Part shown: positions 33,911 to 44,110 of the stretch, one piece after another
How the letters are laid out: each line of letters begins with the position of its first letter
Numbering within the stretch: the stretch's first letter is position 1
Assembly (NCBI GenBank): GCA_022494885.1
Contig: JAGVSM010003512.1
Span: forward strand, 124,001 to 188,000
Direction of reading: 5' to 3'
DNA from: Micrasema longulum
Taxonomy: Eukaryota; Arthropoda; Insecta; Trichoptera; Brachycentridae
DNA: 64,000 bases
The notes under the pieces: model-generated
What the model saw: the letters and a program-made list of their open reading frames with translations, nothing else
Told to the model about the DNA's origin: nothing
The model's database searches: none
Position numbers and translations under genes: made by a program

Positions 33911-34774
33911 AAAACTTCTGTGGGCGCACTGAGTACACATACAATTTTACTTAGCAGTGAATGAGTCTGATCCGTCACTTTTCAAAGTAAAACGCTCATT
34001 AGACTGAACTCGGAGAAGCGCATAAAAATTGTCAAGAGAAAAAAATGTTATGAGATACTGCCACATTCTTTGATTTTTTTGTTCCATATACAAAAAACAA
34101 TAAGGTTTTTTTCATTTACCCAAACATTTCAATTTTAGGGGCCATTTTCAATGAATTGTAAATAACTCATTATTAGTATCTGCTAAATGTAAATACCCTA
34201 CACTGTTTTATAAAATCTAGAATGGTTTTTATTCATATAAAATTATCACTTTATTTCCAGTATTTAATGAAGATCCATCCTTTATCTCCTGTATGCATTT
34301 TTTCTTGTTCAATTATCATAAAAAGTAGAGCCTTCGTGTCGATTTGTATTGAACTGAAATGTAGATCATATGAACTGCCGCGCCGTCAGATACAATTATT
34401 AGTTTAAAACTAATAAAAATTGACATCCATCCTTTATTTACTGTACCTTTCAAATGTGGTAGAGTGGGATTTTGAACTTGTGTATATTTGGGATTAAATT
34501 TTTTATATTGTATATTTGCATAAAATAGCCCATGTATCAAAAGACATAAAATAACGATTATTGTAGATATTTTGTTTTGTCAATTTAATTTATAGTTTTT
34601 TTATTAAGAAAACTACGTCATACATATTTCTCTATACATAATATGCTTGAGGTCACTGACTGGATTTTTTCTGATGGAATTGTGTTTTAATTACATAAAT
34701 AAGATGCGATGACAAAGATAATAAATCAAAAAGTTAAATTGCTTAAGTAAATATGGCGCTCTATTAAAATATTT
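33911..34774. other. Unassigned DNA
   Basis: Overlapping short frames around 34222-34540 have no recognisable content. Confidence 0.35.
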
Positions 34775-35402
34775 ATTTAAAAGGGTGTTTTTACCCTAGA
34801 ATATTTCATGGTCTCTGGACTGGTACCTGAAGCGTAAGACAGATCATCTTACCCTCATGTAACGAAATTTTTATTTTATTTAATTTATTTGTTTATTTTC
34901 CCATACATATATTATTTACATAGAAATGTAATTACAAAAATACACTTTAGAAAAATACATCTTAAAATTAAGCTATAACATGAATTGGAAAAAATACCCA
35001 CAAAGACTACAGCGTCTGAGCGTGGGCCATTCCTTTTTTTATTATTAAATTAGCACATATATATGGTATGACATGACCATGAAAGTAATAATAAAAAAAA
35101 AAACAAATTAATATATGCTGAAATTACGAAAACATGATTTATTTGCAGTGTGCATTTATTTTTTATTTTAATTATTATTTTTTATTTTAATCAATGTGTC
35201 TATCTGCTCCTTCCATGCTTGTCTAAGAGCTCAAACCTACTTTAAACTGTACCAGTGATTTAATGTTTTGTAGTTCCTTGGTTAGAAGATTGAATGATCT
35301 TGGACCAACATGTAAGGATGAATGATTAAGGTACTGCGGTTAGTATATCAATGCAGTTCCCAATGCACCATTAGGTGTGGAAAGGAATTGATGATGATGA
35401 AA
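34775..35402 (+). mobile_element. SINE-A copy split by a LINE insertion
   Basis: The left part 34775-34862 (AATATTTCATGGTCTCTGGA, GCGTAAGACAGATCATCTTA) continues at 35325-35402 (CAATGCACCATTAGGTGTGG, AATTGATGATGATG). The two parts are adjacent in intact copies. About 13 consensus bases are lost at the junction. Confidence 0.75.
34863..35324 (-). pseudogene. LINE 3' end inserted into SINE-A
   Basis: The minus strand reads NHSSLHVGPRSFNLLTKELQ then NIKSLVQFKVGLSS and a stop, the final segment of a jockey/CR1-like ORF2 (VGPR-FN-L----IK-----FK). A 3' UTR and an AAATAAATTAAATAAAATAA tail follow. It is 5'-truncated to the last ~35 codons. The position inside the SINE shows that it inserted after that SINE copy. 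Confidence 0.65.
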
Positions 35403-36087
35403 TATGACGCTCTACAAATATTGATATATTCTACCGGCAAATTAATTTCGTAGCACAAATAAATTTATCGTGGATTATTTTGGAAACAATATTAAACGAG
35501 TTTCCCACTCTCACCCTCAGTCGCTACATAAATGAGATTGATCACCGGGAAAACTAAGCTCTCTTCCGAAGAACGCGCTTTAAACTTATGTCCTAAAAGG
35601 AAAAATGTCCTGCAACGATTAATTCAAATACCAAAGAAAGTAACTTATCTTTTCAGGACAATTTGTCATTCCGTATGCACTGCGATAAAACATTTATTTT
35701 ATTTAATCAATCACTATAACGTAGGTAATAACTATCCCGACATATAAACTACAAAACATTATTTTCAAGAGGAGGTTTAGGAGCCGTATGCTGGAAAGTG
35801 GGTGACATTTTGTCACCCACTCGACAATAGTCGATTGGGCATCTCGATTGCTTTGTCATAATGCTATTCTTGAAAACCCTCCGACAATGTAATTACAAAG
35901 ACGAATGAGAAAGTGGCAACACTAACAAATCCGTATTTATCTATGGCTCTCCTGGTCCCCGCCACACGTAAACTTGTTTTGTTTATTGTCAGAATATTAT
36001 GAAAAAATATAAAAAAATATTTACTGAGACACTGCAACATTTATAATTATTATTTTCCTTTGACATAACACACGTCTACATGTTATT
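35403..36087. other. Unassigned DNA with a perfect hairpin
   Basis: At 35797-35821 AGTGGGTGACA-TTT-TGTCACCCACT forms an 11-bp stem with a 3-nt loop. A 71-codon frame at 35532-35747 is unrecognised. Confidence 0.5.
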
Positions 36088-36356
36088 ATTCGGGCTCTTG
36101 GTGTAGTGGTCAGCACGTTTGCATACCATACAAGAGGTCTCGGGTTCGATTCCCGACATAGTTGAGATGAAATATTTATTTAAAAAGGTGTTTTTACACT
36201 AGAATATTTCATAGTCCTTGGACTGGCACCTGAACCGTACGACTGATCATCTTATCTTCATGTTGTAAAAAATATTCAAGATTGATGCGATTGGTGTACC
36301 AATGCAGTGCCCTATGCACCATTAGGTGTGGAAAGGGAATGATAATAATGATGATG
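36088..36356 (+). mobile_element. SINE-A copy, near full length
   Basis: The A box GTGTAGTGGTCAGCACG, B box GGTTCGATTCCC and full body (AATATTTCATAGTCCTTGGA, CCCTATGCACCATTAGGTG) are present, ending in an AATGATGATGAGG tail. The conserved 3' stem-loop is intact. Confidence 0.85.
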
Positions 36357-37749
36357 AGGATGACATTTTATTAGAAATATTTCATATGCATTTAATTAAT
36401 TTATAAAACATTGTATAATATACGAGTATATCTCTAATACGACGAGCGATAAAATAATTTTAAAATCATGTTTCTAGTGAAATTTTATTTGATAATGGAT
36501 TAAAAATAAGTACAGTTGTATTTGCTGCACATTTGTTGATACGTCATCATTATAATATTGATCAGTGTTGTAAATTTCAAGTTAAATACAACAAAAGTGC
36601 ATACTCGTCATCCAAACATAAATGTCGAGCTTTTTTCACGAAGAAAGTTTGACAGCTGAAGTTACGATGTCGCATTCGATTGTCAATGTCGAGTGCCAAA
36701 GCACAAAGGGCACTCGAGATAAATTCGATTGGTTTTCAATCGACTGCATTCGTATGGGTGGCTCAAGAATGCTGTCGCTCGTCGAATTACGGAAGTCGCA
36801 TACGATTCTAAAGACGAATGAGTCCAGCATAAGGTCTCAGGACTGTATTTTCCTTTGGTAGGAAAAAAAATGGGTAGGACTCTCCTTTCTAATTTTCCTA
36901 ATATTCTAGTTAATTTGCTTCATATAAATCAAATGATTTTCTTTGGTTTTTATTTTAATATTCATGTTCCATGTGTTATTTTTAATTACGTTATTGTTTT
37001 GTTAAATATTTATTGTGCCATGTTGTTTAAGTTTATCATGCGTTCTAAATCAACACAGTATTTTCGGCCCCTGGAGTTGGGACTTGTGTAAATTAAATCA
37101 GTACTATAAAAAAATAAAAAATACCTTGGTAAAAATAAAATAATTCATAAAATATTGATTTTTATTTTGATTTTTTTTATTAAGACAGAGGACACTTTGA
37201 TCCACTTAGTTTGTTAGACCAATAACCAATTCAATCACTCTCGTGCCATTGTCAAACTGCGGAGCTATTTTTTATTTACATACAAAATACGCGAGACAAA
37301 AGTGTTTTCTACGGCCGCGGGAGCGGTTAAGAATATCACCGCTGTTGTAGATTTTAAATGTTTAAACTTTTTGTATACTTATATACGGGCTGTGAAATTT
37401 AAGTTTGTTTGGTTGCAAATTGATATTTGAAGCACTTACGTTACGATTTTCCACTCCAAGGAGACTCCTGCGAAACATTGCATACATTTGTGGGTTGTGA
37501 AGTCGATATTCGTGCTATAGTTTTGTTTTTGTATTTTAAAATAATATGTATGCTTCCGATTTCCATTATGGCAACACAACACAGGGCTTTTAGTCTCATG
37601 GAGTTTTAGTTTTAATACGCTACTATTTTATTTAAATAATATGTATTTTTGTAAAAATAAATAAATGAAATAAAAAGTGTAAATTTCGCAAATAATTCGA
37701 TCAAATAAATTATTAACAACAATGAAAGTTTCCGTGATTTACCTTCACC
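36357..37749. other. Unassigned DNA with small inverted repeats
   Basis: About 36590-36850 contains nested inverted words (CGAGTGCC ... GGCACTCG; TCGATTG ... CAATCGA), possibly a worn MITE, which explains open frames on both strands there. A 45-bp stem-loop-type repeat lies near 37566-37612. No gene was recognised. Confidence 0.4.
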
Positions 37750-38182
37750 TTAATCAACAGATGGAAGAATTGAAGAAATATGGATGTTCAAACATACGCA
37801 AAATGGTGAATGTTACACAGTGTGCAAAGTAGCCACTTAAACCAGCCAATGGCTTCAGTTCGATTTTGTCCAAAAGACCTAAACACAAATCTGCAGAAAG
37901 AGAGCTTTAAAGTTTTTTTTACAAAATTGGCTTAAATAATGACCTCAATTTTAGACAAAATTAGTTGAAAAACTACTTTAATTTTTTTTTAATGTTTTTC
38001 ATTTGAACTTTATAAATAACGGCTTTCTCAGATCTCCTGAAAACTTAACTCAATTTCGTAAAAAATGTTATGTTGGACAAAATTGAACTAAAGCGACAAG
38101 GTCAAGGGCCCTGTAAATGCTTGGACTTCCATATTCCCTCCTCTAAAATGTTTTCCATCCCTGTTGTAATTTGTTAATACAT
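37750..38182 (+). mobile_element. SINE-B copy split by a MITE
   Basis: SINE-B sequence 37750-37851 (AATGGTGAATGTTACACAGT ... AAACCAGCCAATG) resumes at 38095-38182 (GACAAGGTCAAGGGCCCTGT ... TGTTGTAATTTG). The body is otherwise continuous. Confidence 0.75.
37852..38094. mobile_element. MITE, 243 bp, inserted in SINE-B
   Basis: The left end GCTTCAGTTCGATTTTGTCC is mirrored by the right end (reverse complement GCTTTAGTTCAATTTTGTCC). No ORF is present. It is younger than the host SINE copy. Confidence 0.75.
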
Positions 38183-38206
38183 ATTTATTTATGTTATTTA
38201 TTTAAC

Positions 38207-38346
38207 ATTAGGTGTTTTTCATACTAGAATATTTCATAGTCCTTGGACTGGTACCAGAAGCGTAAGACTGATTATCTTACCTTCATGCGATTGGTGTACC
38301 AATACCCTATGGAACATTATGTGCGGAAAGGGAATTATGATGATGA
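38207..38346 (+). mobile_element. SINE-A copy, truncated
   Basis: It lacks the tRNA-like head and has an internal deletion between CTTACCTTCATG and CGATTGGTG. The 3' tail GAATTATGATGATGAA is present. Confidence 0.7.
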
Positions 38347-38439
38347 ATTTATTACACATTATTTGAGACAGAAGTCCCAACTCCATGGAACGAAAAGTCC
38401 TGTGTTAAGATGGGACTAGCAATTAGTTGACACAGACAC

Positions 38440-39125
38440 ATGAGTATATCACCACAAATCAAAGACACAAAAAAACACATGTATAATTTAGATGCCAACT
38501 ATTGTAACTATGATCTGAAAAAAATGACTCGCCTACAGTCTGTATCAAATGCCGCAGCGAGATTTTTTTTCGGAATCTCTAAGTTCAGTCATATCACTCC
38601 ACTACTTCAGGAATTACACTGGCTACGTTTTCCACAGAGGGGGGAATACAAACTCTGCTGCCTTATGTATTATGTCACAGCATAACTCTGCTTCGGAATA
38701 TCTAAGAAAACTATGCATTCCAGATAAACTAACTGACATATGTCCTACGCTTAGATCAGCTACATCTACGGTGAGAGTAAACATTATTATACTAATACGC
38801 ATCCAGCACACTAAATTCGTTGAACGTGCATTTGCGGTCGCAGGCTTTATGGCATGGAATGCTCTCTTAGCAGAAGTGCGAAACTGTGAGAGTAAAGTGG
38901 ATGAAAAAAAGTATTCGGAACAATCGTTATCGAGGAAAGGTATTTGTCAATCTTAGTACACAATTGTTAAAACAATGGCGGGTTATACAAAACGGCAATT
39001 AATTTAGAAACGATGTGACGTAATCAGTCATTAATTTCAAATACTGTTGGTGACATTTACGAGTTGTTAACCTCGGGAATGCAAGTCTCTAATGTAATCG
39101 ACGGCATATAAGAGTAAAACTATGT
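38440..39125 (+). pseudogene. CR1/L2-like LINE ORF2 C-terminus
   Basis: Frame one reads MTRLQSVSNAAARFFFGISK, HITPLLQELHWLRFPQRGEY. After a frameshift at about 38650-38690 frame two reads LRKLCIPDKLTDICPTLRSA, then FVERAFAVAGFMAWNALLAE and VRNCES. RLQ-V-NAAAR, HITP-L--LHWLP---R-EYK, LRS and ERAFAVAGP-AWN-LP--VR are the signature order of CR1/L2-type ORF2 after the RT domain. The palm and upstream domains are absent. A plausible 3' UTR follows. Confidence 0.85.
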
Positions 39126-39199
39126 TATTTCATAATGAGGCAGACATTTTTAAATGTTTTAATTTTATTTATGTAAATTCATACAAATATATTTTTATA

Positions 39200-40229
39200 A
39201 TTTTTTTATTTTATTTTATTTAAAAAAAATACAGTCATACATAATTAGTATTAAAAAAAACATTTTTCAACATAAAAAGACCAATTAAGTTTTCATAAAT
39301 TATGCAAAAGATGTAAACATTAAATGTGACATGAAAAAAATAATAAATAAGAAATTCAAGTGAGAAAATATATACTTTTTAACATTTGCGTTTTCCATAG
39401 AGGTAATAAATAAAAATACCGAATGCACACTCCGAGCCATCCACGCACACACATGAACGCACATATAAAACATACACACATACATTACATGCGGCACATA
39501 TACATGGCATAAACCACTCAAGATGCACATTCAGCAACTATCCCAAATAATCTACCCCATGAAGAAATTTTCTGTATAAATGCAACGTGCAGTTAAAAAT
39601 GACTACATCAATACTGAGTACATTATAATTTCTACTGGTACGTCTAATGAATGAATTCGAGGTATAATTGTTTTTACAAGTTGGTATATAAAAAAGGGAA
39701 TTTAAACTGGTATAGCGAAGAGGACAACGGAAACGTTTATTTTGTAAAAGATACGGCGAACCATATTATTTAGAATTTTGAAAAGAAAAATTAAATCACA
39801 TGTAAGGCACCTTTTTTGTAGTGATTCCATATTAAAATTAATCAAAGATACGCTGAAATAATTTTTGGTGTTACCATAACGATATTCCAGGCTCCATATA
39901 AATTTATTTTGAATGTTCTCGATTTGACTAATATTTACATCATACTAAGGGGACCATACTAATGAAGCGAATTTGAGTTGACTACGCACATAAGTATGGT
40001 AAAGAAGTTTCAGTGTATCTGGTGATAAGAATGGCTTGGAGATTCGTAAGATAAACCCTAGAAGTCTATACGCCTTATCCACTATTGTATTTATGTGCTC
40101 TCTAAATAAAAGCTTATTATCCATCAGTCCACCCAAATCTCTTACAAAAAAATAATAACGTATCCCAACTCTATGAAGCCAAGAGCCCTGCGTAAAGTTG
40201 GGATACAACTTAATGGAAAGTGGAACCAT
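39200..40229 (-). pseudogene. jockey/CR1-like LINE ORF2 C-terminus with 3' tail
   Basis: The minus strand reads RDLGGLMDNKLLFREHINTI, then AYRLLGFILRISKPF, KLLYHTYVRSQLKFASLVWS, and after frameshifts DVNISQIENIQNKFIWSLEY, FNMESLQKRCLTCDLIFLFK and YTSNSFIRRTSRNYNVLSID. It ends near VIFNCTLHLYRKF at about 39545. These are RT motif 7, the thumb and the C-terminal blocks of jockey/CR1-type LINEs. At least three frameshifts are present. The 3' UTR is C/A-rich and ends in an AAATAAAATAAAATAAAA-type tail at 39205-39228. The 5' end is lost before the catalytic YxDD. Confidence 0.8.
40155..40205 (-). repeat. 45-nt stem-loop repeat
   Basis: TATCCCAACT (40159) and AGTTGGGATA form perfect 10-bp arms around GCCAAGAGCCCTGCGTAA-like sequence. 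Related versions occur near 38366-38410 and 37566-37612. It lies in frame within the 5' end of the LINE remnant, so the first codons of that frame are not LINE sequence. Confidence 0.6.
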
Positions 40230-40278
40230 GCATTTTACTAAACAATTATATGCATTTATATAATGGAACTTAGTCTTA

Positions 40279-40520
40279 TTGTCAAGTCAAAATCAAGACC
40301 TGAATATTTTAGAACACAAGAAAAAAACCACTTTCGTAACACCGAATAAAAGTAAATTAAAAATTCCATTGACGAAACAATCATTCATACAAAGAGGGCC
40401 CATATGCATGGCAGTCAAAATGTATAATAAGCTTCTTAAAAAAATAGAAGATATATATGGTATTAAAAAAATTTCGAGAGTGTTAAAAGTGTTTCTAGTA
40501 AATAAATGGGGCTATGTATA
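40279..40520 (+). pseudogene. LINE ORF2 C-terminal fragment
   Basis: The plus frame reads TPNKSKLKIPLTKQSFIQRG, CMAVKMYNKLLKKIEDIYGI and SRVLKVFLVNKWGYV before the stop at about 40519. An N-L-IP------KS----G---YN-LP--IK---FK--LK-FL order is the usual end of jockey/CR1-type ORF2. It is oriented away from the neighbouring minus-strand LINE and cut off directly by the 31-bp terminal repeat at 40517. Confidence 0.6.
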
Positions 40521-41585
40521 GCGTGTGAGCTCGCCAATATATGACAGTAAAAATTTTATTGTCTTTGAATTTCCTAGAGTTTTAACCATCGAAAAAAAGA
40601 AGATTGCAAATAAAATCAACAGACAATGGAAATTTGATGTGTATTATTTTAATAGATTGTTTATAACAGAAAAATACATAGAGAAATATGCATTTTTATT
40701 TATTGTAATAAAAACAGTCTAGTAAATTGAATAAATAAAAATACGCTTTATATTAACAATATTAATTAAAATGCAAAAATAACATTGAATACTTGAAAAA
40801 TAAATATTATTGGGTGTTACAAACATAATTTAAAAAACGAATAGCGATTAAAAGTAAAAACTATCTTTAGTTTAATTTTATAGCGATAAATACATAAACA
40901 TTATAAAACAGGAGTTATACAAATACAAAAATAATATTGTAACTAGGCGGCTACCTACACGGTTAAATTTCGAAACACCACGCAATTTCTTATCTCGGCT
41001 ACGCTATGTAAAATGAAAAAAAATATTTAAATTAATAATTTTATCACGTCATGAAGTCGCCCCTGGGTAGCGCCTGCTAACGTCAATCAACAAAAACATC
41101 CTCGTTTTAATTACAATATTTCGGCTACGCCATGAATCTCTTTTTTAAAATAATTTCTCACGTCACAAAGTCGCCCCCTGGGTAGCGCCTGTTAACGTCA
41201 ATCAACAAAAACATCCTCGTTTTTATAACAGTATTTCGGCTACGCCATGAATTTCTTATAAAAAATGTCAAACGTCACAAAGCCACTCTCTGAGTGTCGC
41301 TACTGACATCATTTACAAAAACATAATTATTTGTGCTTTTTTCAGGTACGCAACATTTTTTTTAAATACACCTACCTAACCGATAAAATACTAGTAGTAA
41401 TTAAACCAAGGTGTGCTTTAAAGTTCCGTATGGCCAAATAATATTATTTATTATTAGAATATTATTGACATGTAGTTCAAGCATTGCTACATTCACGTTG
41501 CTTTACTTCTGAGAGCTCAACTGCTATGTTTTTCTATGGTTATGTTAATGTCATCTGTCATGTATTGGCGAGCTCACAGGCTATA
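40517..41585. mobile_element. 1.07-kb terminal-inverted-repeat element, unclassified
   Basis: TATAGCGTGTGAGCTCGCCA (from 40517, 31 bp in all) is repeated inverted at 41555-41585 with two mismatches. The interior holds a 65-codon lysine/aromatic-rich frame (40525-40722) and a 2.7-copy tandem array. No transposase signature was recognised, so it is probably non-autonomous. Superfamily unknown. Confidence 0.65.
40990..41340 (+). repeat. Tandem array, 115-126-bp unit, about 2.7 copies
   Basis: The anchor TCGGCTACGC starts at 40995, 41121 and 41236. Units share CACGTCACAAAGTCGCCCC, TGGGTAGCGCCTG and AACGTCAATCAACAAAAAC. The array is much more CpG-rich than its surroundings and lies wholly inside the inverted-repeat element. 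Confidence 0.85.
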
Positions 41586-42140
41586 CTTACGCCAATAAAT
41601 GTTTCTATAGTATAAATTAATTGAAGATGCAATCAAATTAATTAAAATGTATGAAATGTAAATAACGTAAGCATAACTTTTAGAATTTTTTTAATGTTTG
41701 TATTTTCAAAGATTACTTATGGGCGTTGATAATACGCCTGTATAATTATATGAGTATGTTACTAAAATTGTTACCTAAAATTAGCAACTTGTATTTTTCT
41801 TGTGCAAATATCGTGAGATTGGGAACGCGGGTGTTGATTTGAATTATAATATACTTGTATTTTGGCGAAATACAAAATGCAGTTCTTCGTGGGACATAAC
41901 AATGGAAGATTTTAACAACAATAATTATTGGCACAAGGTATACACCTGTACATGGGCTGTTAACAATGCCAACCATGAATTCTATATTCCCATAGTATAC
42001 TGAAAATATCCATTATTATTTGTGAAGTTTATGGAACGAATCGAACAATAATCGTAATAAATTTTGTTGTAATTAGAATTATATGGAATAAAAATTATTA
42101 AGGATTTGTTCACAAGGTTTCTCTAGTTAATTTTGTGGTC
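41586..42140. other. Unassigned DNA
   Basis: Two overlapping short frames (41746-41976 minus, 41800-42003 plus) have no known motif. Confidence 0.35.
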
Positions 42141-42183
42141 ATAAATCATTACGAGACGAGTACGTCTCGAAACCGGTAGACAT
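42141..42183 (+). ncRNA. Hammerhead-like motif, copy 0 (5' half decayed)
   Basis: A perfect stem II-like hairpin GAGACG-AGTA-CGTCTC (42153-42168) is followed by GAAACCGGTAGACAT. The expected CUGAUGA core is replaced by ATCATTA, so this copy is unlikely to cleave. Confidence 0.4.
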
Positions 42184-42469
42184 ACAAAGGTCGGTAAGTG
42201 GTAAAAACAAAAATATTAATCCAACGTGCTGACAAAATATCACATACTACGAATACCAATAAAATATTTGTGAAATGCATTTAGAAAAATGATTTTTTTC
42301 AAAATCGATATGGATACTGTGGAAAAATGTTTTCATTAATAATTTTCAAAATAAAATTGTTAAAAAAACTTTCAATGTAAACGCGGCATGGCCTTGACAA
42401 ATTTGACGTCAAGAAGGTCACAAACAAATATCAAAATTGAACCGAATCGAATTTAAAATCATAACAATG

Positions 42470-42735
42470 TTTGAGTATGTCCAAATGCTTGCAGACTGGC
42501 TGGATTTCCTCTCTAGGGAGTTATTCATATTTAAATTTATTTCAACAGAGAGGGAAAACATTTTTGAGAAGGGATTATAGAAGTCTAGGCATTTACAGGG
42601 CCTATGATCTGTCATTGGCTTGTTTAAGTGGCCACTTTACACACTGTGTAACATTCACCATTCTGCTCATGTTTCAACATCTACATTTCCTCAACTCTTC
42701 CATCTGTTGACATTTGTGAAGTAAAAGAGCTGAAA
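42470..42735 (-). mobile_element. SINE-B copy, long form
   Basis: Its reverse complement covers TGTCAACAGATGGAAGAGTT, GAATGGTGAATGTTACAC, AGTGGCCACTTAAACAAGCC and the distal block ending AAATCCAGCCAGTCTGCAAG. It is one of the most complete SINE-B bodies here, without an obvious tRNA-like head. Confidence 0.75.
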
Positions 42736-42869
42736 CCTTTATCACGTGGGTTAGAGAAAGAAGTATAAAAATAGGAAAATTGTTTTCAGGCGTTGCCTAG
42801 TAGGTGATTTGTTTCAGCCGGATGAATCTCACGATGGCGTTCAGTGGGATTTGTATTTTAGTGTTTTTA

Positions 42870-42913
42870 GTGTCCTGACAAAGAGACGGCCACCTCTGGA
42901 AACCGGTAGACAT
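42870..42913 (+). ncRNA. Hammerhead-like motif, copy 1
   Basis: The possible stem I strands are GTGTC (42870-42874) and GACAT (42909-42913). The core reads CTGACAA instead of CUGAUGA, with an altered G8. Stem II is partly degraded, and GAAACCGGTA is intact. Confidence 0.45.
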
Positions 42914-43047
42914 AAAAAAGTGGTTAAAGGAAATATATAAAATCAGCGTGACGATAGTACACATGCTATTAGAAGCAAACACCAATGTAGAATTGTGTAA
43001 TTCTTGTGGTGAAGGTGTATGGTGGAATATGCATGTTAGTGCAACAA

Positions 43048-43091
43048 GTGTCCTGATGAAGAGATGAGCAAGCTTCGGAACCGATAGACAT
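43048..43091 (+). ncRNA. Hammerhead-like motif, copy 2
   Basis: The GTGTC/GACAT stem I and the core CTGATGA are intact. One extra A precedes stem II, as in copy 1. Stem II is weakened (GAGATG against AGCTTC) and GAAACCGGTA has become GGAACCGATA. Copies 0-2 together restore the core apart from the extra A. Confidence 0.45.
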
Positions 43092-43160
43092 AGAAAAGTG
43101 GTAAAAAAAAAACGTGCTGATAGAACACATGCTTTTAGAAGCTAACACCAACGTGCAATT

Positions 43161-43464
43161 TCGCAACTATGTCGAATCATTATTTTCAGTTGCAGTTTCT
43201 TATATATTGCATTCCGATTGCTTACTAACCTAACTTAGCGCATGGGTGAATGTTTTATATATCAGCATATTTTGTATGGTTGTGGTACAATTATTTTAGC
43301 GACAAATTCTTCTTTATTACCAATTTGTAGGTAGCTTCGAACAAAAAATACAGGGTATTCTTTTTACTCCGTTCGTATCTTTATATCGTGTATATAAATT
43401 ACATACGTTAATCTTGTTATTGAGAGATTCTTTTGTTTTGTCTGTCTGAAAGAAAGAAAATTCT
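43161..43464. other. Unassigned DNA
   Basis: No feature was recognised. Confidence 0.35.
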
Positions 43465-43702
43465 TCATCATTATCATCATAATTCTCTGTCCGCACATAG
43501 TGATGCATAGGACACTGCATTACTACACTAATCGCACCGCATATTGATCATTTGTGTCACATGTACATAAGATAACCAGTCTTACGCTTCAGCTACCAGT
43601 CCAGGGACTATGAAATATACTAGTGTGAGCACACCCTTTTAAATAACTATTTCGTATCAACCATGTCGGGAATCGAACCCGAGACCTCTTGACCTCCGAG
43701 AT
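43465..43702 (-). mobile_element. SINE-A copy, reverse
   Basis: The reverse complement contains GGTTCGATTCCCGACATGGT, AATATTTCATAGTCCCTGGA, GCGTAAGACTGGTTATCTTA and a degraded stem-loop region. The A-box side is cut at 43702. Confidence 0.8.
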
Positions 43703-43816
43703 TACATTTATCCATTGAAATCATTAGTACCAATGGCTAACCATGTCCAAATTTAAACCTCCACGCGCAGCGCTATGACGTCACCTCACAGCAACCTCCT
43801 CCTCTTCCGACGACGG

Positions 43817-43864
43817 AATGCCGTTTCCTCGTCTACTATTTCCGGTAGACGAGGAAACGGCATT
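43817..43864. repeat. Perfect 20-bp-arm hairpin at a SINE-B edge
   Basis: AATGCCGTTTCCTCGTCTAC (43817-43836) is exactly mirrored at 43845-43864 around an 8-nt loop. The right arm runs into the reverse SINE-B at CATTTACAGGGC. Confidence 0.9.
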
Positions 43865-44110
43865 TACAGGGCTTATGGCCTGTCATTGGCTGGTTTGAGT
43901 GGCCACTTTGCACACTGTGTTACATTCACCGTTCAAGTCAACGGATGGAAGAGTTGAGGAAAAGTAGATGTTTAAACATGAGCAGAATGGTGAATTTTTC
44001 ACAGTGTGTAAAGTGGCTACTTAAATCAGTCAATGACAGGTCATAAGCCCTGTAATAGCCTAGAAGCCCATATTTCCTTCTCAAAAAAGTTTTCCTTCTG
44101 TGTTGCAACA
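43861..44110. mobile_element. Head-to-head pair of SINE-B copies
   Basis: 43861-43972 is a reverse SINE-B (GGCCTGTCATTGGCTGGTTT, GTGGCCACTTTGCACACTG). 43975-44110 is a forward copy (CAGTGTGTAAAGTGGCTACT, GACAGGTCATAAGCCCTGTA). Together they form a roughly 250-bp imperfect inverted repeat. Confidence 0.75.

Larger units (their letters stand above)
42780..43160 (+). repeat. 178-bp tandem repeat (about 2.4 units)
   Basis: Unit boundaries at AGTGTCCTG fall at 42869 and 43047. Shared words include AGACATA-AAAAGTGGT, ACACATGCT-TTAGAAGC and AACACCAA-GT. Each unit carries a hammerhead-like core. The unit length lies in the range reported for animal ribozyme-bearing retrozyme and satellite units. Confidence 0.7.

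Noticed and set aside
36622..36861. 79-codon plus-strand frame as a gene
   Set aside because: Both strands are open because the region is full of inverted words, better explained by a worn inverted-repeat element.
40990..41340. CRISPR-like repeat array
   Set aside because: Units are 115-126 bp with no short repeat/unique spacer alternation. This is an ordinary tandem repeat in a eukaryotic element.
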